Part shown: in pieces, positions 1 through 12,100 of the stretch
Position numbering within the stretch: position 1 is the stretch's first letter
Layout of the letters: every line of letters begins with the position of its first letter
Assembly (NCBI RefSeq): GCF_004210375.1
Contig: NC_134834.1
Location: 157,437,290 to 157,501,289, forward strand
Origin: Tachypleus tridentatus
Lineage: Eukaryota > Arthropoda > Merostomata > Xiphosura > Limulidae
Reading direction: 5' to 3'
DNA: 64,000 nucleotides
Notes under the pieces: generated by a model
Told to the model about the DNA's origin: nothing
The model's database searches: none
Seen by the model: the letters and a program-made list of their open reading frames with translations, nothing else
Translations under genes and position numbers: made by a program

Positions 1-118
1 AAAACTATGCCCAGTGTTTTAAGGACGAAGAGTTACTTGTAGCAGATTATTTCTGTGACTACAGAACTCGACCTAAACCAGAGGTGAACTTTTGCCCCAG
101 AAAGGAGTGCAAAGCTAG
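1..118 (+). CDS. ADAMTS-like gene, exon a (C-terminal part of a TSP1 repeat)
   Basis: Reads in frame from base 3 with Cys-x13-Cys spacing and a C-P-x4-C end, typical of the second half of a TSP1 repeat. It ends AAAGCTAG|GTGAGT at 118/119 in phase 2. The paralogous exon at 29464 has an AG directly before the base matching position 1, so the window may start on the first exon base. Confidence 0.85.
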
Positions 119-3100
119 GTGAGTATACTACAGAAAGAAGTGTAAAGGTAAGTGAGTATACTACAGAAATAAGTGTAAAGTTAAGTGAGATATATACACT
201 ACAGAAAGAAGTGTAAAGTTAAGTGAGATGTATACACTACAGAAAGAAGTGTAAAGTTAAGTGAGTATACTACAGAAAGAAGTGTAAAGGTAAGTGAGTA
301 TACTACAGAAAGAAGTGTAAAGTTAAGTGAGATATATACACTACAGAAAGAAGTGTAAAGTTAAGTGAGATGTATACACTACAGAAAGAAGTGTAAAGTT
401 AAGTGAGACATAAACATTACAGAAAGAAGTGTAAAGTTAAGTGAGATGATATACACTACAGAAAGAAGTGTAAAGTTAAGTGAGACATAAACATTACAGA
501 AAGAAGTGTAAAGTTAAGTGAGATATATACACTACAGAAAGGAATAAGGTGAGCTACAATTAATCTGTAGAAAGGAATGCAAAGTAAGGTGAGCTATCGT
601 ACATTAAGAACTGAATGTAAAGCTAGTTAGTTACAGATGCTACAGCCTCCAGATATACTACAGCAAATAGTGTAAAGTTAGGAAAGTCAGAGATACATAC
701 AAAAAATGTATTAAGAAAGACGAATTACGAATAAACTACAGAAAGAAATTTAAAAAAAGCGTAAGCTACAAATACGCTCCAAAAAAAAAGAGTATATTCA
801 AGTACAAATGCATTACAGAAAGAAATCTAAGATAAGGTGAGCTATAAGTGTCCAAAGATTATGTTAAAAAGTATTTGCTTACCCGACTGTGTAACTTCAG
901 GTCACTCTCTATACACAATCACGAGTAAGACCATTGTTTTTGCTATGTTTATGCTGCATTTGGTTAGCAAGTAAGAAACCTGGGACACAATTAGATATTT
1001 AGGTACAATGTTCCAGCAGATACGTCACATAAAATGAAACGAATGTATTTATATTCATTCATTTATAACCTCCATCAAATGCTACCTAAACTTTCTACCC
1101 TTAAATATCAGCTCATGAGTCTAGTAATGAATAGTAGTTATTAAATATCTCAAGGTAGAGTTATGACCATTGTAGTCCACAATTACGCTAAAAACCAGGT
1201 AAGATTCTCATGCATAACTCGTGAGATTTCCAAAAGAGTGTATAGAAGCTATCTATACCGAAACATAATGTACTAAGTTTGCTTATGTATTTATTGTCTC
1301 TATCTAAAGATGGGATACAAGTGCTTGGAGTGAGTGTTCAGCGTCTTGTGGAAAGGGGTATAAAACCCGATCTGTCCGATGTTGGCGGATGTTGGGGCCT
1401 GGGTTTGACAGTACAGTTCACGAGCGACTATGTGCAGAGTTAATTAAACCTCCGTCTATTCAACCATGTGACCTGGATCTTTGTAGCCCACAGTGGAGAG
1501 TTTCTGAATGGTCAGAGGTAAGTTTTAAACAATCAGTTATAAGGCTAAATCACTGATCATACAAAAAACAACCAGCTGTAAAGCTCTTCTACTGGTCACA
1601 ATTAACATAACACAATAACATAAGGTTTAGGGACAACAAGAGATCTATTGATCTGTCTTGACTGTCCCATCCTTTTAGCCAAACTTAAAGCTATTAAGTA
1701 AAAAGAACTAAAGCCAGCCTTTATCATTCATATATCTCAAGCTTTCTTTTAAGCTCACTCAACTTTACTGTCTTTGCAACATCCGAAGGCAATCCATTCC
1801 ATAGGCCAACCAACCTATTTGAAAAATGAAATTGTCTTAGCTGAAGACAGCTTCTATCTTGCCTAGATCTATATTTGTGTCTTCTAGTTCTATAATTCTA
1901 GCTGCTTAGTATGGAATATGTTGATATATCAACATATCAATTCAGTTTAAAATCTTAAACATTTCAATCATATTTCCTCTAACTCTTCTTTTTTCAAGAA
2001 AAAACAATCTGAGAGGTTTCAGACTCTACTTGTATTACAACCTCTTTATTCCAAGAACCATTCCAGTAACCTTTTCCAAACCATTTCCAACAATTTGGTG
2101 TTTTTTTCTAATCTAAGGAACCCAAGATTTAACACAATATTCCAAATGTGGCCTAAGCAGTGACATGCACAATAAAATTATAACCTCTTTAGACTCGTAT
2201 TCAGTATTTCTGTAGATATAACCTAAAATCCTGTTTGCCATACCACCAGTAACAGCATACTGCTTGGATGGGTTTAGCAATTAATGAAAGTCCGGCAGGG
2301 CCAGGTGGTTTAGAAGGCTTGACTTGTAATATGAGGGGCCCGAGTTCAAATCCCTCTCGCATCAAACATGCCCGCCGTTTCAGCCGTGGGGGCGTTATAA
2401 TGTGACGGTCAATCCACTGTTCATTGGTAAAAGAGTAGCCCAAGAGTTGACGGTGGGTGCTGCCTTCCCTCTAGTCTTACATTGCTAAATTAGGGACCGT
2501 TAGCGCAGATAGCCTTCGTATAGCTTTGCACGAAATTAAAAACTAACAAACAAAACAAGCAATTGATGAACTATTTACCAAGAACCCTTTCTCAGATGAC
2601 ACTGTTAAGGTTATTCACATCCGAATTATTATAAACCACATGCATTACCTTGCATTTATTATAATTAAAACCTATCTGCCATTTTTTTGGCCCAACTCAC
2701 TAAATGGTCTGAATCCTTTTGTAAATGAGCAGCATCCTCTTCACAACTAGCAACACTCAAGACTTTTATAACATCAGCAAATTTAAGTAATATATTAACT
2801 ATTTTTCATCTATGTCATTGATGCAAATGAAAAAGAGTAAAGGTTCTAACACCGAGCCTGAGGCACTCCATTTGTGACATTAATCCAGTTTGACCGAATT
2901 TCATTTCTAATAGCCCGCTGTTTTGTTCCATCCAGCCACTTTGGACTTAATATTGATGAACCTACAGAAAGAACATATGAAAAATGCATAGCTGTATCAT
3001 CCCTCTATTCAAGTTTTTATTCTTTTTTTTTTAATATACCATCGCTACATCATTTTACAAAATGTTTTTATTAATTATTTTGTGACTTTTTCATTGTTAG

Positions 3101-6100
3101 TATATTCTATAAATGCTGTAATAAAATTTAATGTTAACTGTTTTTTCTTCTTCACTTCATACGTGATATCAGAAATGGCTCTTTAAAGACAACGATGTAT
3201 AGTGTACAAAGCATTGCGAATTTTACATACTACACACATCTAATGGTCATCTATTGTTAACTGGTAATTTTTATTTTACGCAGTTCTTAAGTTTTTAAAG
3301 TACAAAGCATTGAGAATTTTACATACTACACACATCTAATGGTCATTTATTGTTGACTGTTAATTTCTATTTTACGCAGTTCTTAAGTTTTTAAAGGAAC
3401 ACCAAATATTTATAAGAAAGTTTAGTTCAAGGGGTATGTTACATAAGCTAAAACATATTTCTAGCTTAATATACTCTTCAAAAAAAGAAACGCAAAAGGC
3501 AAAATTTGAGACATATTGTTAACAAGTTTATTCCGGGTAGTTCTGTATGACATGTGTGAAACTTTGCACATTCACTGCTGAACATCCAAAGTCTGCAAAG
3601 GCGAAGTCCACGCTTACTAGTTGACGTTTAACGTCATTCAACGTCAATAACGAGTATGCCCCCCGTGAGCATCAATAACTGCTTTGCATCTCCTGCCCAT
3701 GGAAGCGATGAGACGACGAATCAAATCCTGTTGAATGGCTGTCCACTCAGCCTGAAAAGCTGCTGCAAGCTGAGGTAGAGTTTGCGGTTGAGGTTGTCGC
3801 CGTCGCAGACGTCGGTCCAACTCGTCCCAAAGATGTTCGATGGGGTTTAAATCTGGTGGGCCAGGGAAGAACGTTGATGTTGTGGTGTCTCAAGAAGACA
3901 GTGGTGAGTCGGGCTGTGTGAGGACGGGCGTTGTCATGTTGAAAAACGTCGTTGACGTTCACCATGATGGGTTGCACATGGGGCCTAAGAATCTCGTCGA
4001 AGGTTGCGTATGGTCTGATCGGAAATCCTACGCAGCTCTGGTATGGTTGAGGCAGTAGACGTCGCAGTGGTGGTCCTATCCCGAAGGTGACGTAACCGGA
4101 TGTAGCGATCTTGTGCGGGCGTGGTCACACGAGGTCTGCCAGATCGTGGACGGTCACAAGTTCATTCATGTTGTTGGTGACGATTCCATAGCCTTGTGAT
4201 GGTGCTTGGGTGGACATTCACAGCTCTGACAACATCTGATCGAGATTCGCCCTCTTCCAAGCGACCAATGGCGTTGTTGCGTTGTGCTTCAGTCAGTTTT
4301 GGCGTAACTGTATTGCGTGTCGGTGGCTTAACACTGAGCTATGGAAACCGAGAACCCGTCACTTTTATAGGGATTTTGCACATGTTGCACTTGCCGAACA
4401 TGCAGATCTCTCAAACAAATTTATTGGATACGAATGCGTTTTGGCGAAAAACCCGATGTTTTCCTCCGTTTTCAAAGTGCACAACTTTTATTGTCATTTT
4501 GGTCTGACAATCAGTGCCTTAACACAATAACATCACATACTCTGAACTTGTAACGTTATTACATATATTTCTCTTTAAGACAACAAAAATATCCCTTTTG
4601 CGTTTCTTTTTTTGAAGAGTATATGTTAGATATATACGTCTGTTTGAATTAAAGTTCTATGCGAGTGTTAAATTGAGTTATTTTAAGAAACTATAGTATT
4701 GTAAAGTAACAGAACCAGTATGTATGAATGTTTACGAAAAAGAGACAATTATTTAAAGTTCTGGAAATAAAAGCGATAACTAACAGTGAAACGAAAATTT
4801 GTATACACGTTTGATTTGTTATAATATATATTATTTTAAAATAGGTAAACTGTGTTTTTTTATTATTGAAATTCATCACCAACAAATCCTGACACAACAT
4901 ATCACTGAAATTTGTTATAGAGGGCTTTACTATAAGATAAATCAAAAACTTGAAATCTAAATTTTGCAAATGTGGATCTTAGAAAGTTAGGGAACAATGG
5001 TGGAGATGTTATAGACATTATTTACTCAAATTATAAATACCCCTATCTTGGCTTCATACTGTTACCCAAAATTACATTTGGTGGGTCAAAATAGAGGTTT
5101 GTAATTTGAGTAAATAATGTCTACAGCGTATACAGCCTTATATGATCTTGCTTAATAAGGGAGGACTATCTGCGCTAAATCTCGTATAATTTTGGTTTTG
5201 TGCGAGATTCAAACAAATCAATCCTTACTTTTAACCATTTCTATTTACAGGTTTTTAAATTCCTAATTTTTTATTTATGTTTTTTTTTATGCTCAACTGT
5301 GAGCAAAGGATTACTTTGTAAAATAGATAACTTTATACATTATAATGGTAATAAACACAGCCGGTAGTTACCTATACACAGTCTTTCCTTCATACATAAT
5401 ATAGGGATTGGCTCCGTATAAATATCTGATGTTCATTTGTTAGGCCTAGTAATTTCTATTTCATTTTGTACTTAAGGTTTTTAAAGAAACACCAAATACT
5501 TACACTAGAATTATGATGTTTGTAGTTTATGTAAAATATAGAAGAAACAAATCGATGTTTCGATACCTCTACAATCTTCGAAATGTATTAGATATATGTA
5601 ACTGTTTCAATTAAAGTTCAGTGCGAATGTTAAATTGAATTATTTTTCAGAAGAGATAACATTCTAAAGTAACTGAATCAGCCTTTGTGAGTTTTAACGA
5701 AAAAAGACAATTACTTAAAGCTCTGGATGCAACTGTGATAACCAACAGTGTAAACATTTGTATATACGTTTGATTTGTTTTAATATATCTTATTTTAAAA
5801 CAGGTGAGTTGTTTTAAAATAACTGTTTGTTTGTTATTGAAATTCATCACCAACAAGTCACAGACACCTACTGTAAATAATGCAGCCCATACATACATAA
5901 AAACCTGGCATCGACTAGGACACTACTGTGTTAAATAGCAGTAGAAGAAGACGTGAATAATAGCGGAAATAAGTTATTTACGTACAGCTGTAGTGGTGGC
6001 GAAAACACCGAAGAGGTTACAACCATATCGACTGATTTTGATAAGCAGACAGAGAGGGGCGACCTCTTGTACTCACAGACGATGATCTGTGAGAATTTGT

Positions 6101-9100
6101 TAAACAGGAACTAGAGAGAGAAGAACGTTAACAGAGAAGAGAGAAAGAAGGTTAAAGACAGAAAGACGAAAATGAGAAAGAAGAAAATAAAAGAATGGAA
6201 AGACTAGAAATAGACAGAATAAGAGCACAAATTGATACTGTCTAGTTCACCCATCAGAAAGACAGAAGACCCAGAAATGATAATAGGGTCAGGTTTAGCA
6301 GATCCAATCTACCAAATTTCTGCAAAAACCTAACTTCAAGGGGTAATAATAACAGCGATCAGGTGTGGCTTAATAGCTAGCGTACCTAATTGTGGGTCCG
6401 AGAGTTTATGGTTCTCGTCCTGTTAGCCCAGAAATATGCTTTGCACTTTGTGGCCAAGGTTGAACTATGAAAGTTGAAGATCAAAGTTTACTAATTAGTC
6501 AAACAAACGAAACTCAAGATTTGGGAGAAGCTGTTGTTAGCTAGCTGAATTCCCTCTGGGTTATTAATTAATTGTTAGGGACGGCTAAGCGCAGATAAGC
6601 CTTGTATACCTTTGCGCGAAAATATTCCAAACAAACGAAAGAAAAATACGTTGTGTAATGATACCAATATTTCTTTATAATTAAACGCAAAGCTACACAA
6701 TGGCTTGCCTCTGCTCTGTCCCGCGGATATTAAAACCCGATTTTTAACGTTATAAGCCCACAGACTTACCGCTGAGTAACTGGGGTACTGATACAAATAT
6801 ATTTGGCTAGTGAGAGACAAATGATCGTGTTAATTTTATATACCTTGTTCCCTATTTTTATTCACGTTATATCAATATTTAAACTGGTTATATACTGGTT
6901 TTCCCAATGGCGCACACACATATTTGAAGTACGTCAGTGAAAGAGAAATATATATATGCCATATCATCGTAAGAAAATGTATTTTTATCGAAACTGTCAT
7001 TTAAAGCTTTAATTCTTCTATGTTTTTATTCAAATACGTACCTTCTTTTTTATATTTTTATTTTCTTAGTGCTCAGTGAAGTGTGGTTATGGTGTTCAGG
7101 TTCGTGAAGTGCACTGTTCTTCTATTATACAGTCATGTTCTGAAAACACTAAGCCTAACAACCAACAAGAATGCTTTGTCCAGTCGTGTCAGAATCGCTG
7201 GACTTTATCTTTATGGAGCAAGGTATTTAAGTTGTTGTTAATAGGTACATATTAACTAACTAATGTGCAATAATTTTATCCGAAAAAAATGTAATTATAT
7301 TTGCATTAACCGGCTGATCTCGTTAACAAAAGAAAGACCTTGTTCAATAAACCGATATAGATGGTTAATCCCTAGGACTCACTAAAATAATGTAAGTGAT
7401 TAACCTGTAGGATCTAAATATTTTAATATAAGAATGAGCAGTTTAAAACAGGTACAGATATATGTTTAATAACTTAAAGCAGGTACATTAAAATGTTCAC
7501 AGTAAAGTAGCTGAGAAACGTAAGGTGTAAGGTTTATTTTTTAAAGTTTGCTTTCTGTTGTTGTTTCATGGCCCCAGTCAGAGTTGTCAAGTCTGCGTAT
7601 TTCTAGTGGATTTGGGATGTTGTTGTTTCATGACCCCAGTCAGAGTTGTCAAGTCTGCGTATTTCTAGTGGATTTGGGATGTTGTTGTTTTATTAACTAT
7701 GGTTTTTAATATTTTCTGCCTTCTTTGCGGTAATGTAGATTTTTAATAGAACTGCACTGCTTAATATTGGTGGTTTTGGGCTTGATTTTAGAACCTATAG
7801 GGCTTTTTTAGTCATGAGGTATGGCAAACTTGGTTTCACTACTGTTAAGGCTATCGCCTTAATAATAATTCAAGCATGATGTAAATTATACGACATTTTT
7901 AGTTCATGTAATAAACATGCATAGATCACTTTGTCGTTACTATTATATTTTAACATTTAGTGTTCAGGGCCTTGTGGTGTAGGAATAGAATGGAGAAACG
8001 TCACCTGCAGAGATCCACGTGGAAGTATTGTAGATGATTTGATGTGCAATGAAGGAGATCATCCCTTAACCGTTAGGGCGTGCGGGGACAGGCCAAACTG
8101 TCCTCCGGTTTGGGTTCCTCAGGAATGGAGCAAGGTAAGTTAATCTCTACAGGGAATATAAAACAGAAATAGCTAATACAATATTATAAAAGCCCTGACT
8201 ATGTAAAAGCTTATAATAAAAATACAAACTACATTGTAGGGTCGTCAAAACTTGGTCACTGATCAAGATAAAGTAATCTTCACCTAAATTTCCTTTGATG
8301 TACTTCGTGAAAAGTTTATCTTATGATAATCAAATCTATTATGATAATTGTGGAAAACAAACAACGTTTAAACCATTTCGATTTATGAAAACCCTAACTA
8401 TTCATTGTTATGTTATTGTTTATTAATGAAAGATTTAAAACATTTCAGGTATTAGAATTACAATCAAATACGGTGTTTAAAGCCTGTCGCTGTCATTTAA
8501 AATAAAAGTTTTATGAAGTTCAACCACATAATATATAAGTTCTACTTTTTTTTCTCTCACTTGAAGGAAACAATGTATTTCGATTTAGGACGAAACTGTT
8601 ATTTCTAATGCAAATGTGAACTCAACCATAAGATGTAGTGTTGGTTCGAGTACTTTATTTACTTGGTTTAATCTTTCTAAAAGTTATCTATAGACTATTT
8701 AAGCATTATGTGGAAATAAGTTTTTCTATTATAATTTGGAAAACTTTAGTAAGGATTATATGGAATGTTAAACGTATACTTTTTTACAAGTAACTCTTGT
8801 AGTAAATGATGAGGTACACATATCGATAGGGTGTTGTTCTTCATTTGATTTCTTAAAAAGTGGGGATATTTACCAAGAAACGTATTTAAATATTAGTTTT
8901 AATCATAATCAACAAAATATGTTGTTGCTTTTTTTCGAATTTTGCGCAAAGCTACACGAGGGCTATCTGCGCTAGCTGTCCCTAATTTAGAAGTGTAAGA
9001 CTAGAGGGAAAGCAACTAGTTATCGTCACTCACTGCCAGCTCTTGGACTACTCTTTTACCTAAGAATAGAGGAATTGACCGTCACATTATAACGCCCCCA

Positions 9101-12100
9101 AGGCTGAAAGGACAAGCATGTTTGGTGCGACGGGGATTCGAATCTCGACCCTCGGATTACGAGTCGAACGCCTTAACCCACCTGGCCATGGCGGGCCTAA
9201 AAATATGAACCAACAAACTGCCTTATTTATCACAAACATTCGAACTTTCGTGTTTACTTGTTCTAAGAAACATCGTGAAAAGTACATAAATCTACAAATC
9301 AAATCATTGATACAGAACCACTCTCCGTGCACTTGAAATGAAGAATTAAAAAGTAACAATGCTTCAAAACAAGGAATATTAGGCTAAACAACTAATGATT
9401 TGTTATCATTAAACTCCTTGTTTTGTATTCTGTTTATGTATTTTACGTTTATAAAATATTCGATTTAACATGGTGATTGAAAAAGTTCACAATGATTATA
9501 TACGAATATAAGACTGAAATTATTATACGTCATATAGTTCTGTTCAATCAGGCTTCTCTGATATGAAATTGTGCTAATACTATTTCAAAATTATAAGAAT
9601 GACAAAAAATAATTTTCTTGTTTTTTATTAGTGCTCGGTCAACTGCGGTTTTGGCGTACAACGCCGCCTGGTGATTTGTGGGGCAGTAAGAAATACGGAA
9701 TTCAGAAAACTTGGTGACACGTCTTGTCGACATTTAAATAAACCGGCTTCTCTCAGAAGATGTCGACAAGAGCTGTGTAAACCGGAGTGGTTTACCACAC
9801 CCTGGTCAAAGGTATTAGCTTGTATTTAATAACCCTAACGCCATGTTAATTTTACTCTTATCAGTTTTCAAAATATAATCCTACTATTTGCAATTTTGAT
9901 AAGGTAATTTTTAATAGTTCAGCTAATAAAAAATACCATAACACCTACGAATAGGAACTTCTATCTTGTTATTTAAAATTAAAGCTAAATATGTTATTAA
10001 TAAATGTAGTTACAATTAAACTGAAACAGTTTTTTTATCATTAGTTAACTTGTTATGGCAACCAAAATCATTGTTTACAGTTTCAACTATGTTTCTCAAC
10101 AATATAATATCTTACACTTTGTTAGCGTATCTTAGTTTTATGTTATGGCATTTCCAAATATATATTATATATATATATTTCTTTCGTAAAGTGTTCTTCA
10201 ACCTGTGGAAGAGGTGTTCGAGCGCGAGAAGTCCGTTGTTTCCACAATGGTCATTCAGCTAAAGGCTGTAATCCCAAAGAACGACCACCACCAGCTGAAG
10301 TTTGTATCTTGCCCTCCTGTCCGGAACCGGAAGTTGGTAAGGACAGGAAGTCTCATCATTACTATTGTGTTAAGATTTATACAAACAACGAAACGTTTTA
10401 TAGAAAAATAACATATTATATTTAATATATATCTAACATAATGTTGTTATGGAAAGCCTAAGTATAATGGAGAATTATAATCAGAATGAACCTGTCTAAT
10501 TTAAATAAGCACATGAATTCGAATCTAAATCAAGCCAATAGTTTTATTATTATGTAATCTGAGTATATTTGTCTGTTTAGACTAGAAAGAAGACAGCTTT
10601 TCAGCAACACCAACCAACTGTTCTTTGGACATTCTTGCCTGAATGAATAGTGGAATTTGACAGTCACTCTTACAGGGGATCCACAGCCCCATAAGATGGC
10701 TCATGTTTTTACAAAAAGTGCGAACTTAAACACTCGGATTCATAATACAGATCTATCAAAATTTATAGTTGTATCCTCTAGTCTTACCACTTTCACCACT
10801 AAATGTGAAAAAAATGATACTTCAACATTATACAATTCCTTTAGCAATCTTAAACACCTCAACCACATCCACTCTAACAAGAGAAACTTTCAAAGATCTT
10901 AACCTGTCCTCATGTAACAATTTTTTCTTCTCAGGTATCATTTTAAATAGCTTTTCTTTCGACTCTTTTCTTTTTCAACAATTCACTGTCCCTTGTAGGA
11001 AAGGGAGTCCCTAAAATTAACACAATACTCCAAATGTGACCCAATAAATAATATATACAATGAAATTTTAACATCTTTAGGCTTTTATTTAATATTTCTG
11101 AAGATACAACCTAAAGTCTTATTTGCTTCTGTTACTAGCAACAGCACGTTGCTTGGATGGCTTAAAAGACTGGCGAACATGAAGGCACTAAGATCTTTTT
11201 CTTTCAGGTTCTTTCCATCACAATTTCACTCATGATTCAGATGTTGATATCCCACATGTATTAATTTGCATTTATTGTAATCAAAAGCCACCTATCATTT
11301 ATTCAGCCGACTCATCAAATACTCCAAATCCTTCTGTAAAGCAGTAGTAATCTTATCATAGCCAGCGGCACCCAAATCTTTCATGTCATCTTGTCTCTGA
11401 TGTCAATCAGAAAGAGTAAATTAACATTGAGCTCTGATTAACCCCACTTGTGATTTAATCTAGTTTGATTAAACTCCATTTATAACAATCCTTAACATTC
11501 TTCCATCCAGCCAGTTTTCTCTCCCTTACATCTACAGAGAAAATTTTGACAAAACTATTATGAGGAAATTTATTAATTTATTTCTGGAAATCCAGGTTTA
11601 CCAAAATCCACACCAATATCCTAATATTCAAGGAGTGTTTAAAGATTAGTAAGGCCAGATTTTCCGTTAGTGAAATCGTGCTGATTATCCAAAACATTTT
11701 AAACTTTTTTAAACTAGTAATAACTGATATGTTAACAAATATCTAACAGTATGAACATGTAATAAACTGTATATATTTTAATTTTTTATCTTTATATTAT
11801 ATTCTCCTTTTCATAATAACATTTTATATTGAAATAATTGATCTTAACGTTGTTGAATAAATCACACATACAAGTCCAAACTTTCATGCTGATTAACAAA
11901 CTGTATCCACGCAAATAAAGGATTACCAGCACTTGAACACTCAATGACTTTTTCAACGATAAACGTTAATCAGTATAAAACTTAATTTGTCATCCAAACT
12001 TTTAACACGTTGTTTAAATATTTATCAGTTTGTAAAATATTTATTTTATAGCACCTAAAATTTCAACTTGCGAATAGTTACAGTTTGTATCTTTTATATA

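Larger units (their letters stand above)
3190..6310 (+). mobile_element. LTR retrotransposon remnant: two LTR-like copies in tandem plus start of gag
   Basis: 3190-3473 plus 4620-4877 is an older LTR-like copy, split by a Tc1 element and with a ~100-bp internal duplication (3196-3297 and 3298-3397). 4878-5935 is a fuller copy. After it come a 5' leader and the start of a gag-like frame near 6020 (M-S-T-D-F-D-K, then highly charged Glu/Arg/Lys sequence to ~6240) with stops. The same LTR and leader occur inverted at 26460-27755. Exact LTR ends and primer-binding site could not be fixed. Confidence 0.7.

Noticed and set aside
4691-5898. Minus-strand ORFs at 4691-4969 and 5647-5898 as genes
   Set aside because: They are antisense translations of the two LTR copies and resemble each other only because the LTRs do.
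9087-9359. Overlapping ORFs on both strands as genes
   Set aside because: They translate the SINE A head and body; the same peptide pattern recurs at each SINE.
9548-9733. Minus-strand 61-codon ORF
   Set aside because: Antisense of TSP1 exon e, whose plus-strand frame has splice sites and conserved Cys/Trp.
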